DNA of 64,000 nucleotides from Gracilimonas sediminicola (GTDB taxonomy: Bacteria; Bacteroidota; Rhodothermia; Balneolales; Balneolaceae), in NCBI RefSeq assembly GCF_024320785.1, contig NZ_JANDBC010000001.1, positions 392,617 to 456,616 on the forward strand, written 5' to 3'. The translations under genes and the position numbers were made by a program. Of the stretch, positions 44,501-54,115 are shown piece by piece. Under the pieces are notes generated by a model. The model was not told the DNA's origin. It saw only the letters and a list, made by a program, of their open reading frames with translations, and did no database searches. Position 1 is the first letter of the stretch, and every line of letters starts with the position of its first letter.

Positions 44501-47500
44501 GCTACAGCCGGTGGTAGATCCACAGGTGATGCACTTCATGCAGGTTCCGTTACGAACCATGGTCATACTGCCGCATTCGGGGCAGGCTTCACCGGTGTAT
44601 CCCATTTGTTTGGCTTTATCGTATTCGCTCTCGTAGCTGTCAGACTGTACCGCTTTTTGCTGAACCTGAGCACTTTCGCTGTTATCAACAGCGGCCGGTT
44701 CGGGCTCAGCTACGGTCTTTTTTGCGACAGCATCCGATGATGATGATGCATTGGGGGCTTTCGCCTCGGTCTGTGTATTGTCCGCTTTGGCTTCAGCCTG
44801 GGCATCAGCGGTCGGACGTAAATTTCGGGTTTCGATCTGCTCGGCCGGCACGTGCGCCAGGTCTTCTCTGCCGAGGTAGGTAACCGCCAGCTCACGGAAG
44901 ATGTAATCAATTACAGATGTACTCATCTTCACGTGTGGGTTTCCATTTACCATGCCGCTTGGCTCGAACTTGGTGAACACAAAAGCATCCACAAATTCTT
45001 CCAGAGGTACGCCGTGCTGCAATCCAAGTGAAATAGAGATAGCAAAACAGTTCAGCAGGCTTCGGAAAGCGGCGCCTTCGCGGTGCATATCAATAAAGAT
45101 TTCACCAAGCTGGCCATTTTCGTATTCCCCGGTTCGGAGATATACGCTCTGTCCGCCAATCTTCACTTTCTGCGTGTATCCTTCGCGACGGAAAGGAAGT
45201 CGCTGACGACGGGCCACATATTTGTGGATGATGCGCTCGGCCACTTCAAGCACTTTATCCTGTGCCATGGTGGTTTCAGCATCGGCCGGTGCTTCTTCTT
45301 CTTCGTCAATTTCCTCCAGCACATCCGCCATAGAATTCAGTGGCTGACTTAATTTAGAACCGTCACGATACAGCGCATTCGCTTTCAGCATCATCTCCCA
45401 CGAATCCATGTAAGCGTCCTTCATATCTTCGATGGTCGCCTCATTTGGCAGGTTGATGGTTTTTGAAATAGCGCCGGAAAGGAACGGCTGAGCAGCAGCC
45501 ATCATACGAATATGTCCTTTGGCAGAAATAAAGCGTGTTCCGATTCGTCCGCAACGATTGGCGCAATCGAATACCGCATAATCTTCTTCTTTCAGATGTG
45601 GGGCACCTTCAACCGTCATGGTTCCGCACACATAATCGTTGGCTTCCTGGATTTCCTCTCTGCTGAATCCAAGGTAGCGCAGCATGTCGAAGTTCATGTC
45701 ATTGAGCTGCTCTTCGGTAATGCCCAGTACATCCTTGCAGAAGTCTTCGCCCAGCGTCCACTGGTTGAAGGCAAACTTGATGTCAAAACTTCCAGGCAAT
45801 GCTTCGTTGATCGCATCAATTTGCGTGTCGGTGAAGCCTTTCTCACCCAGTGTTTCCGGGTTGATGTGTGGGCAACCTTCCACCGAACCGGCTCCTTTCG
45901 CGTAGTTGATAATCTCTTCCGATTCCTTAACAGAATAACCGAGATTCTTCAGTGCTTTAGGTACCGCCTGGTTGATAATCTTGAAGTAACCGCCACCGGC
46001 CAATTTCTTGAATTTCACCAGGGCAAAGTCCGGCTCAATACCGGTGGTATCACAATCCATCACCAAACCAATGGTTCCGGTTGGTGCCAGCACCGTCACC
46101 TGTGCATTTCGGTAGCCGTGTTTTTCACCCATTTTCAGCGCTTTGTCCGAAGCTTTCTTCGCGGCTTTCACCAGGTAATCCGGGCAGATCGAAGCATCGA
46201 TGCCCATCGGTTTCACCGTAAGGCCCTCGTACTCTTCCGGGTCAGCATTGTAAGCAGCACGGCGATGATTACGGATCACCTTCAGCATATGCTCTTTGTT
46301 GCGCTCATAGCCTTCAAAGGTGCCGAGCTCTTTGGCCATTTCGGCTGAAGTGGCGTAGGAAGTCATGTGCATGGTTGCGGTAACAGCTCCGGCAACTGCG
46401 GCTCCTTCTTCACTGTCGTACGGAAGTCCCTGTACCATCAGCGCAGCACCAATATTGGCATAACCCAACCCAAGCGTGCGGAATACATAAGATAACTCTG
46501 CAATCTCTTTGGATGGGAACTGAGCCATCAGTACCGAAATCTCCAGAACAACCGTCCAGATTCGGGAGGCATATTCCAGCGACTCAATATCAAATTCTTT
46601 GTACTCATCCCCTTTGAAGTATTTCATCAGGTTCAGAGAAGCCAGGTTACAAGCGGTGTTGTCCAGGAACATGTATTCCGAACAAGGGTTACTTGCGTTG
46701 ATCGGACCATCTTCGGGACAGGTATGCCATTCGTTGATGGTATCGTGGTATTGGGTTCCGGGATCAGCACACGACCAGGCTGCGTAGGCGATGTCATCCC
46801 AAAGTTCACGGGCCTTCATCGTCTTCATGGGCTTCGGTTCTCTACCCTCTTCAGCTGCATCATCTTTTTCCACACGGCCGTACAGGTGCCAATCTTTGTC
46901 TTCCTTCACCGCTTTCATGAACGAGTTTGGCACACGAACGGAGTTGTTGGAATTCTGACCACTTACGGTTGAATATGCTTCGGAATTCCAATCGGTGTCG
47001 TAGGTGTCAAATTCAAGATCGGTGAATCCCTGTGCCGCCAGCTGTATCACGCGCTCTATATAATTAAGAGGAACTTGATTTCTCTTGGCTTTACGGATTT
47101 CCGCGGCAAGTTCTTTGTTTTTCAGCGGGTCGCGACTCATCGCTCCGTTAAATGTACGTCCTTCAATCTCCACCGGCGTGTGGCAGAGTTTAATAATATT
47201 CTTAAGGTGCTTCTGAACCGTTTTTGATCCGGCTACCAAAGCGGCCACTTTCTGCTCTTCTCGAACTTTCCAGTTGATATACTCTTCGATGTCCGGGTGG
47301 TCCAGATCAAGCGTCACCATCTTGGCTGCACGTCGGGTGGTACCGCCAGACTTAATAGCACCGGCAGCCCGGTCTCCGATTTTGAGGAAACTCATCAGAC
47401 CGGAACTTCTTCCCCCGCCACTCAGCGGTTCGTTGGCTCCTCGAATTTTAGAGAAGTTACTTCCAGTTCCGGATCCATATTTAAACAGACGCGCTTCACG

Positions 47501-48160
47501 TGTCCACAGATCCATGATGCCGCCTTCATTCACCAGGTCGTCATCTACACTCTGGATAAAGCAGGCATGGGGCTGCGGGTGGGTGTAAGCATCTTCGGAT
47601 TTTTTGAGCTCTCCGGTTTTGCCGTCCACATAATAATGACCTTGTGCAGGACCATTAATTCCATATGCCCAATGCAGCCCGGTGTTGAACCACTGCGGAC
47701 TGTTTGGTGCGGCCATTTGGTTGGCCAGCATGTAGGCTAATTCATTATAAAAAACTTTCGCATCTTCCTCGCTGTCAAAATAGTCGTGTTTCCAACCCCA
47801 ATAAGTCCAACATCCCGCCAAACGATGAAAGACCTGCTTACTATCAATTTCATGTGTATAACGTTCTTCTTCGGGCAGATCTTTGAGTGCCTTTTCATCA
47901 GCTTCAGATCGCTGTAACCATTTGGGCACTCCCTTCTCTTTGATCTTTTTCAGTTTCGCAGGAACTCCAGCCTTGCGGAAATATTTTTGAGCGATAACAT
48001 CGGTGGAAACCTGAGACCAGCTTTCAGGAACCACAACGCCTTCCATATGGAATACCTGGGAGCCGTCCGGGTTTTTAATTTCTGAGGTGCGTGTTGCAAA
48101 TTCGATGTCGTCAAATGGAGTCTTCCAGTCCGACTTAGTATAGAAGCGAGTAAATTTCAT
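44498..48160 (-). CDS. nrdJ: Vitamin B12-dependent ribonucleotide reductase (class II)
   Basis: This 1220-residue protein is a class II adenosylcobalamin-dependent RNR, reducing ribonucleotides to deoxyribonucleotides without oxygen. It contains [13 protein letters not shown], the active-site region [21 protein letters not shown] (about 500) and [21 protein letters not shown] low-complexity Ala/Glu/Gln linker (about 1115-1185) leads to a C-terminal zinc ribbon CPEC ... CMKCITC plus a CS end, thought to carry redox cysteines. No nrdR box or riboswitch is visible upstream, but DnaA boxes are. The adjacent cobalamin receptor fits the cofactor need. Confidence 0.96.
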   Translation of the reverse strand: MKFTRFYTKSDWKTPFDDIEFATRTSEIKNPDGSQVFHMEGVVVPESWSQVSTDVIAQKYFRKAGVPAKLKKIKEKGVPKWLQRSEADEKALKDLPEEERYTHEIDSKQVFHRLAGCWTYWGWKHDYFDSEEDAKVFYNELAYMLANQMAAPNSPQWFNTGLHWAYGINGPAQGHYYVDGKTGELKKSEDAYTHPQPHACFIQSVDDDLVNEGGIMDLWTREARLFKYGSGTGSNFSKIRGANEPLSGGGRSSGLMSFLKIGDRAAGAIKSGGTTRRAAKMVTLDLDHPDIEEYINWKVREEQKVAALVAGSKTVQKHLKNIIKLCHTPVEIEGRTFNGAMSRDPLKNKELAAEIRKAKRNQVPLNYIERVIQLAAQGFTDLEFDTYDTDWNSEAYSTVSGQNSNNSVRVPNSFMKAVKEDKDWHLYGRVEKDDAAEEGREPKPMKTMKARELWDDIAYAAWSCADPGTQYHDTINEWHTCPEDGPINASNPCSEYMFLDNTACNLASLNLMKYFKGDEYKEFDIESLEYASRIWTVVLEISVLMAQFPSKEIAELSYVFRTLGLGYANIGAALMVQGLPYDSEEGAAVAGAVTATMHMTSYATSAEMAKELGTFEGYERNKEHMLKVIRNHRRAAYNADPEEYEGLTVKPMGIDASICPDYLVKAAKKASDKALKMGEKHGYRNAQVTVLAPTGTIGLVMDCDTTGIEPDFALVKFKKLAGGGYFKIINQAVPKALKNLGYSVKESEEIINYAKGAGSVEGCPHINPETLGEKGFTDTQIDAINEALPGSFDIKFAFNQWTLGEDFCKDVLGITEEQLNDMNFDMLRYLGFSREEIQEANDYVCGTMTVEGAPHLKEEDYAVFDCANRCGRIGTRFISAKGHIRMMAAAQPFLSGAISKTINLPNEATIEDMKDAYMDSWEMMLKANALYRDGSKLSQPLNSMADVLEEIDEEEEAPADAETTMAQDKVLEVAERIIHKYVARRQRLPFRREGYTQKVKIGGQSVYLRTGEYENGQLGEIFIDMHREGAAFRSLLNCFAISISLGLQHGVPLEEFVDAFVFTKFEPSGMVNGNPHVKMSTSVIDYIFRELAVTYLGREDLAHVPAEQIETRNLRPTADAQAEAKADNTQTEAKAPNASSSSDAVAKKTVAEPEPAAVDNSESAQVQQKAVQSDSYESEYDKAKQMGYTGEACPECGSMTMVRNGTCMKCITCGSTTGCS

Positions 48161-48796
48161 TGGCGTACTTCGTTAGTGTATTAATATTATGTTGAAACCT
48201 TCGTAGATGAGAGACAATTAAACAAATCCCGATACCTTATCTCCTAAAGAAGTACGAATTAATATAGACGAGCAGAGGTGATTGGGCAAGAAAAAAATCA
48301 AATACTTTTCCACAAATTAGGGGACTTATCCACATCTGTGAATTCACTAATTCTAAACATGCAAAATCAACTTATAAAAATGAATTTATTATTATACATT
48401 TTATTGTATAAATGATTTACTGACTTTGAGGCGTTGCTGAAATTACTTTTAAAATCAGTTTAAAGACGAATATTTTACGGCAAGTAATAGGGTGATTGGA
48501 GAAAGTTATCCACATCCTGCTTTTATGGCAAGATCATTAATTCTATTTTTTTATAATTATTATTCGATATATATCAAATAATATTTTGAATAAAAGTGTA
48601 TAGATTTGTTAAGTGGAAAGACGTCTAATATTACTTACATATTTACCTTTAATGGAAAGTAATATTTGTAAAAACCATGGCGGGCAAATGCTTGAGGGGC
48701 ATTACCAATTAGAATTGTGAAACAAAGCCGGACGCTGACAAAAACGAATCAACGCCCGGTTTCTTTCAGCTAAATAATTCTTATAAATTCAGAAAA
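48161..48796. other. AT-rich non-coding region with DnaA boxes (nrdJ promoter or origin candidate)
   Basis: This 636-bp gene-free region upstream of nrdJ has three same-strand DnaA boxes: TTTTCCACA (48306-48314), TTATCCACA (48326-48334) and TTATCCACA (48506-48514). A very AT-rich segment follows (about 48535-48605). A perfect 10-bp inverted repeat AATATTACTT/AAGTAATATT lies at 48627-48666. It could hold DnaA-controlled nrdJ promoters, as known for E. coli nrdAB, or an origin of replication. dnaA itself is not in the window. Confidence 0.6.
48724..48762 (-). terminator. Possible terminator of the BtuB-like receptor gene
   Basis: On the minus strand AAACCGGGCG pairs with CGTCCGGCTTT (one mismatch), followed by a short interrupted T stretch. 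It lies about 35 bp past the receptor stop codon. The T-run is weak. Confidence 0.45.
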
Positions 48797-50653
48797 TCAG
48801 AATAAGAATTTGATTCCTCCTTTGAAGTGAAATCCCGGAGTGTTGAAACCGTACACTTCCGTATAGTCTGCATTCAACAAGTTGTTCAGTGAAGCAAAAA
48901 CGGTGAGTTGTTTATCCAATAGCTGGTATTGAATATTTGCATTAACCAGTACGTAACTTTCCAGCTCTACTTCTTCAGTGGAAAAGGTATTGGTGTTGAA
49001 GTAAAGATCATTTCGCTCACCCACATATTGTCCGCTGAGATTTACACTAAAATCGGAAGTGAGTTGCTGATTCAGGTTCACCCCAAAATTATGATTAGGG
49101 CGGCGAATCAGGTTATCCGTTTCTTTCCCGTTTTGAGTGATTGCCCCATCCAGGTAATTATAGAAAACCTCGACCTTCGTTTGGTCCTGCTTATATCCCA
49201 CAGACAATTCAATACCGGAATCATTCTGCTCGTTCACATTTATGTATCCCTGGTTGCCGCTGTACGAAATCAAATCTTCAATGGTTCTTCGGAAATAGAT
49301 AGCGGAAGCGGATAATCTTCCATCCAATAATTGCAACTCAACGCCAGTATCTACCGTCAAGCTTTGCTGGGGCTTTAATTCGGTGTTTGCCCCAAACGGA
49401 CCGAATAATTCATTAAGGGTTGGGGCTTTAAATCCGGAACTTACCGACGCAAGTAACTTAATTTCTTCCGTGATGTTATAAACCGGAGCTACATTAAACG
49501 TCCAGTTACTTCCATATTCAGAATGATTGTTCAGCCTGAGCCCAAGCTCACCGTTCAACCCAAATCCTGATCGCAGGAATGCGGTTACATAAGGACTCAA
49601 AATCTGAGACCCCTCATCAATTCCTTCCAGCTGAAAATTTAAACTCTGAACATTAAATCCGGCAAGCAGTCTCACTTTTTCAAACTTGTTGTAGATACCG
49701 TACAGGTCAGAATTAAATAACGAGGCTTCAGGATTGAATACTCCAAAGCCATCGGTAAATTTTCTTTCAGTTTGAGTGAATGTAGCCGCTTCTTTAATCT
49801 CAAAATTATCCGTCTTATAACTGATTCGGGCTCCGGTATTCAGCAGGTCCGATTCATAGCGGTTATCGGCATCCGAAAAAGCACCTGCATCATAATCTCC
49901 ATCATATTGGGAGTAGTTCAAAAATGGAGTAATGGTCAGGCCCTCTACAGGCTTAACCGAAACCTGGGTGTTGATAGCGTTTCTCTCATACCCATCTTTT
50001 GTAAAATCAGCGCCATCCCGGGGTTCTGCTTCTGAAATGCCGTCTGTTTGGGTGCGGGTCAGGTTCACCGTATAGTCAATGATATCCGAACTTCCGCTTG
50101 CGCCGAGTTCCCAATCGTAGGTATTAAAAGAACCGTAGGCTGCTTTTCCGTTTACGTTGAAAGTCCCGGTCTCGCTTTTCTTTGTAATGATATTGATCAC
50201 TCCGGCTATGGCGTCCGAACCGTAGAGTGTACTCATACTTCCCTTCACGATTTCGATGCGTTCCACATTTTCCAAAGGTAAAAGACGCAGATCAAATGCC
50301 CCTCCTTCTCCGGATGGATCGGTAACCGGAAAACCGTCAATAAGAATAAGGGTAAATTGTGTAGATGCTCCCCGAAGGTACACCGACTTGTCTTTGCCCG
50401 GGCTTGATGCCGCCCCGTTTATAGTGATTCCATTCTGCTGATTCAATAACTCAGAAATGGATAAGCCGGTATGTCGTTCGATTTCTTCCCGTTCAATGAC
50501 CGTCACAGGTTTTGTTGTTTCCCGCTCGGTAGTGGGGGTTTTGGATGCTGTTACTACTACTTCTCCTAAATCGAGGGTATCAGCAACTTGTGCGTAGGTG
50601 TTATTGGAAACCGCCAGTAGAAAAATGATGGTCAGCGTAATTAAATGCTTCAT
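48797..50653 (-). CDS. btuB: BtuB-like TonB-dependent cobalamin receptor
   Basis: This 618-residue outer-membrane receptor has a signal peptide (1-21), a TonB-box-like LDLGEVVVTASK (about 27-38), a plug domain (about 40-155, with VYLRGASTQFTLILIDG and EIVKGSMSTLYGSDAIAGVINI) and a 22-stranded barrel ending in F. The cobalamin riboswitch at 50816-51008 in its leader makes vitamin B12 or a related corrinoid the likely cargo. No btuFCD genes are in the window. Size fits BtuB (about 600 residues). Confidence 0.9.
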   Translation of the reverse strand: MKHLITLTIIFLLAVSNNTYAQVADTLDLGEVVVTASKTPTTERETTKPVTVIEREEIERHTGLSISELLNQQNGITINGAASSPGKDKSVYLRGASTQFTLILIDGFPVTDPSGEGGAFDLRLLPLENVERIEIVKGSMSTLYGSDAIAGVINIITKKSETGTFNVNGKAAYGSFNTYDWELGASGSSDIIDYTVNLTRTQTDGISEAEPRDGADFTKDGYERNAINTQVSVKPVEGLTITPFLNYSQYDGDYDAGAFSDADNRYESDLLNTGARISYKTDNFEIKEAATFTQTERKFTDGFGVFNPEASLFNSDLYGIYNKFEKVRLLAGFNVQSLNFQLEGIDEGSQILSPYVTAFLRSGFGLNGELGLRLNNHSEYGSNWTFNVAPVYNITEEIKLLASVSSGFKAPTLNELFGPFGANTELKPQQSLTVDTGVELQLLDGRLSASAIYFRRTIEDLISYSGNQGYINVNEQNDSGIELSVGYKQDQTKVEVFYNYLDGAITQNGKETDNLIRRPNHNFGVNLNQQLTSDFSVNLSGQYVGERNDLYFNTNTFSTEEVELESYVLVNANIQYQLLDKQLTVFASLNNLLNADYTEVYGFNTPGFHFKGGIKFLF

Positions 50654-50815
50654 GTATCTTGTATTTATGATTTTGAATTACTTTGGGCGGGTAAAAAACT
50701 TCCTTCTGAATGATATACAGTAATCCCTGGAACCGGGAATCAGTGTGGGAAAAACAGAATAAAATTCAGAGCTAAAAGCATGATTGTTCAGCTGCACATC
50801 CTTTTACCCGAAAGA
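50654..50815 (-). promoter_or_regulatory. Leader between cobalamin riboswitch and btuB start (expression platform)
   Basis: About 160 nt separate the aptamer from the receptor ATG at 50653. It contains a small inverted repeat ATCCCTGG/CCGGGAA-type around 50720-50745 and no strong T-run, so translational control at the ribosome-binding site is more likely than termination. This is an inference. Confidence 0.4.
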
Positions 50816-51008
50816 GGTGCATCGGTTAAACGATGGCAGGTCTCCTGGCTTCTCCGATTGCAGCGCCTTCCCGTTTCGATTAAGAAACAGTGGCAAAGGT
50901 GAGGCTGCACTTCATCCGCCATGGGGCGGATTCGGATTACAGTTGCGGGAACAGCTCTCGTTTCTCACGAGATTCCCTTTTAACTCTGGGTGATGAAACA
51001 CATACACC
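50816..51008 (-). promoter_or_regulatory. Cobalamin (B12) riboswitch
   Basis: On the minus strand the B12 box AGCCAGGAGACCTGCC lies at 50850-50835. Upstream are the conserved core pieces GCCACTG and CTGTTCCCGCAACTGTAA (50953-50936 area) and GGGAAGGCG. P1 is closed by GGTGTAT (51008-51002) and ATGCACC (50822-50816). The element precedes the BtuB-like receptor gene and should lower its expression when adenosylcobalamin is plentiful. Confidence 0.96.
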
Positions 51009-51224
51009 CGAGACCATCATTAATTCGCTGCTAAACTAAATACATTTTCATTTAAATCAAACGTAGAATTCTCTAAGTCTCTCAGATGCAATATGATATC
51101 ACACTGATACATACCTTGTAAAAAGCTGACAATTCTATATATGACATTGACTTAGTCACTGTTTCTCTTCATAATCCCCGTACAGAATATTTGGCTTTAA
51201 TTACATTCAGAAAAGAAGGACACC

Positions 51225-52895
51225 ATGAAAAAAACGAATAAAATAATGCTCTTCTCCGGAGGCATTATGCTCGGTTTTTTATTCGCATTCACTCTCATGC
51301 AACCCCAAAATACTCCCATCACCTCAGCAATGATTCAGGATGCAGCTTCGGTCATCGGCCTTGAGTTTACTCAGACTGAACGGGATTCCATGATTGAATC
51401 GCTGGACGATACCCGTGATGACCTTCAAACCATTCGTGACTTTAAGCTAAATAATTCAGTCCCCCCGTCCCTTCAATTCAACCCTATCCCCGTGGGTAAG
51501 ACTTTTGATTTTCAGCAGAAATCACAAACCTGGGATTTACCAGAAAATGTAGAACTTCCCGAAAACCGAAATAACCTGGCTTTTTATACCATCGGAGAGT
51601 TGGCTGCATTGATCAAAGACCGAAAAATTTCATCCGTAGAGCTGACCGAATTTTTCCTGGACCGCATTGAGCAGCATGATGAAAAACTGGAGGCAATTGT
51701 CACCGTAACCAGGGAAAGAGCACTTCAACAAGCACAGCAAATGGATGTGGAACTGGAACAGGGAATTTATCGCGGACCTCTGCACGGCATCCCTTATGGA
51801 GCCAAAGATTTGCTGGCCGTTGAGGGTTACAAGACCACCTGGGGAGCTATGCCTTTCAAAGATCAGGTGATTGATGAAACAGTCACCGTTATAAAAAAAT
51901 TAGATGGAGCCGGAGCTGTGCTGATTGCTAAAACTACTTTAGGGGCGCTTGCCTACGGCGATTTATGGTTTGGCGGACGGACCAACAATCCATGGGATCT
52001 GGAGCAGGGATCCAGCGGTTCATCTGCCGGTTCAGCATCGGGTACTGCAGCCGGACTTTTCCCATTTGCAATCGGAACCGAAACGCTGGGATCTATTGTG
52101 TCACCTTCAACCCGAAATGGTACTACCGGCCTGCGACCAACTTATGGGCGTGTAAGCCGAACGGGAGCTATGGCTTTGAGCTGGAGCATGGATAAAATCG
52201 GCCCTATAACCCGAAGCGTAGAAGATGCGGCCCTGGTTTTCAATGCTATTTATGGCCCCGATGGAAGCGATCAGACAATCATCGACCTTCCCTTCAATTA
52301 TGACGCCGAATTAGATATTAAAACGCTGAAAATCGGCTACCTGAAATCTGCTTTTGAACGTGATTATTGGAATAAGGAACGGGACAGCCTTGTATTGGAA
52401 ACTTTCAGAAATCTTGGGATTGAACTCATTCCCGTTGAACTGCCTGATTTTGAAATCGGTGCACTCCGCATTATTCTTACCGCTGAAGGTGCTGCCGCTT
52501 TCGATCAGCTCACTTTGACCGATCAGGACGATCTCATGAAGTGGCAGGAACCCAATGCCTGGCCCAATACTTTTCGCGCTGCTCATTTTATCCCCGCTAC
52601 GGAATATATTAATGCTAACCGTGCGCGCTATCAACTGATTCAGAAAATGGATTCCGTGATGCAGCAGGTTGATGTGTATATTTCTCCGGCTTTTGGAGGG
52701 GGGAATTTGCTCACTACCAATCTTACCGGACATCCAAGTGTGGTTTTACCCAATGGATTTACCGATGACATGCATCCAACCAGCATCACTTTTGTGGGAG
52801 ATTTATTTGATGAAGCCACTGTACTGTCGGTTGCTAAAGCTTATCAGGATGTTACCGAACATCACACCAAACACCCTCCGCTTTTTAGTAATTAA
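51225..52895 (+). CDS. Exported amidase-signature enzyme
   Basis: This 556-residue protein has an N-terminal membrane/signal segment (about 6-25) and a leader of about 100 residues. The amidase-signature core shows the Ser-Ser-Lys triad: lysine in GIPYGAKDLL, the serine-rich loop GSSGSSAGSASG and GTETLGSI. Its substrate (a C-terminal amide, a peptide, or an acyl amide) cannot be read here. Upstream, TTGACT (51147-51152) and CATAAT (51170-51175) are 17 bp apart and look like a sigma-70 promoter, though this group usually uses other boxes. It is convergent with the barrel gene at 52908. Confidence 0.88.
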   Translation: MKKTNKIMLFSGGIMLGFLFAFTLMQPQNTPITSAMIQDAASVIGLEFTQTERDSMIESLDDTRDDLQTIRDFKLNNSVPPSLQFNPIPVGKTFDFQQKSQTWDLPENVELPENRNNLAFYTIGELAALIKDRKISSVELTEFFLDRIEQHDEKLEAIVTVTRERALQQAQQMDVELEQGIYRGPLHGIPYGAKDLLAVEGYKTTWGAMPFKDQVIDETVTVIKKLDGAGAVLIAKTTLGALAYGDLWFGGRTNNPWDLEQGSSGSSAGSASGTAAGLFPFAIGTETLGSIVSPSTRNGTTGLRPTYGRVSRTGAMALSWSMDKIGPITRSVEDAALVFNAIYGPDGSDQTIIDLPFNYDAELDIKTLKIGYLKSAFERDYWNKERDSLVLETFRNLGIELIPVELPDFEIGALRIILTAEGAAAFDQLTLTDQDDLMKWQEPNAWPNTFRAAHFIPATEYINANRARYQLIQKMDSVMQQVDVYISPAFGGGNLLTTNLTGHPSVVLPNGFTDDMHPTSITFVGDLFDEATVLSVAKAYQDVTEHHTKHPPLFSN

Positions 52896-52907
52896 CCAGA
52901 AACAATT

Positions 52908-54104
52908 CTAAAAGCCGGTACTTAGCTGAATGGCGAATACATTGTCCTGTAACTCGGTTCCTCCGTTTGTAGAATACAGATAGGAAGCTTTCAGAATTAC
53001 ATTGCGCTCGAGCTTCATTCCCACTGTAAACTCAATGCGGTCACGATCATAGGTCCATTTTTCGTAGTTATAGGTAGATTGATTGTTTTTCAGATCTCCT
53101 GAAATCAATCGCTCTGCCCTTATCCCAGCGTAAGCTCCGGGGAGGAATGGGAAATCCATTACCAGTTCTGAACTCAGGTGTTGTACCTGAACTTCATCCT
53201 CCCACACTAAGGAAACCGAGGTGCCCACAGAATCAAGATACGGTGCTTCCCATTTGCTCCAGTTGTAGGATGCCAAAAAGGTAAAGTAGTGATAGGACAG
53301 CTCCATATCTGCACCAAACAGCGTCTGTTTATATCCCGCAAGCTCGTCATCAGTCAGTGAGACATTAATATCATCCCGTTTCATGTAGGAACCATGGCTT
53401 AATGAAAGCCCCAGGCTTCCCCAAACCACGGGCTGTAAAACTATCCTCCCTGTAAATGCCGGGCTCGCATGTTCCCCATACTCAAAATGACTTGAAGCGG
53501 CTGCTAATGTAGCAGCCAGGTTGTACTTAAGCCAACCTGAATCTCCTAAACGATTTCCTATCATTATTCCCTGGGTGTACATGCGCTGGTACACCATTGT
53601 AAGCCCCGTTATGTCTTCCCCGTAATCTACCTGTGAGTATAGCGTGCCACGGATTTTACTGATCGGAAGCCCGGATGCATGAGAAAGCGGAAGATGAACA
53701 AAGGGGTTATCGGAGGAAAGTACGCGGTTGGAATAGGCTCCGTATGGAGTCACGAAACGACCCGCCGTCACCATAAAGTCAGACCCCGAGATGGGCAGGT
53801 AATTAATATTCATGACCGAAAAGAATGGGGAGCTGAGTTGCTTCCCCTCATAATAATCGGCCTGTAAGGCAGCCGAAACAAACCATTTTTCCGAAATTCC
53901 CCCACTAATAAATAGTCGCAGATATGGAGTGTACACGGACCAGTTCTCATTGGGCGTTTGATTTACATACGGAGATGAATCACTTCCACCTTTTCGAATC
54001 TCGAAATCTGCCAGTCCACCAATTTGAACCTGCCCCACTGCTGGAACTGCAAAAAAACTGAGCACTGAAACAATGATAAAAGCACAACGTGTTTTGGTAT
54101 TCAT
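52908..54104 (-). CDS. Outer-membrane beta-barrel (porin-like), third gene of the cupredoxin-cyclase operon
   Basis: The 398-residue protein has a signal peptide (about 1-24, ending AVGQ) and then alternating amphipathic strands with many Tyr/Trp/Phe residues, ending in a phenylalanine (LSTGF). It contains TAGRFVTPYGAYSNRV, as in phosphate-selective or DcaP-like porins. It starts 11 bp after the adenylate cyclase gene and is the last gene of a tight three-gene unit. Substrate unknown. Confidence 0.75.
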   Translation of the reverse strand: MNTKTRCAFIIVSVLSFFAVPAVGQVQIGGLADFEIRKGGSDSSPYVNQTPNENWSVYTPYLRLFISGGISEKWFVSAALQADYYEGKQLSSPFFSVMNINYLPISGSDFMVTAGRFVTPYGAYSNRVLSSDNPFVHLPLSHASGLPISKIRGTLYSQVDYGEDITGLTMVYQRMYTQGIMIGNRLGDSGWLKYNLAATLAAASSHFEYGEHASPAFTGRIVLQPVVWGSLGLSLSHGSYMKRDDINVSLTDDELAGYKQTLFGADMELSYHYFTFLASYNWSKWEAPYLDSVGTSVSLVWEDEVQVQHLSSELVMDFPFLPGAYAGIRAERLISGDLKNNQSTYNYEKWTYDRDRIEFTVGMKLERNVILKASYLYSTNGGTELQDNVFAIQLSTGF

Positions 54105-54115
54105 GGCTTGCCTCC

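Noticed and set aside
45512-46348. 278-codon open frame on the plus strand
   Set aside because: It lies wholly antisense inside nrdJ, has no recognisable domain or ribosome-binding site, and follows from the codon bias of the real gene.
48535-48610. NrdR boxes upstream of nrdJ
   Set aside because: AT-rich ATATAT strings are present, but none match the paired ACAC-AT-rich-GTGT NrdR pattern.
50784-50993. 69-codon open frame on the plus strand
   Set aside because: It overlaps the cobalamin riboswitch, whose conserved core on the other strand explains the sequence.
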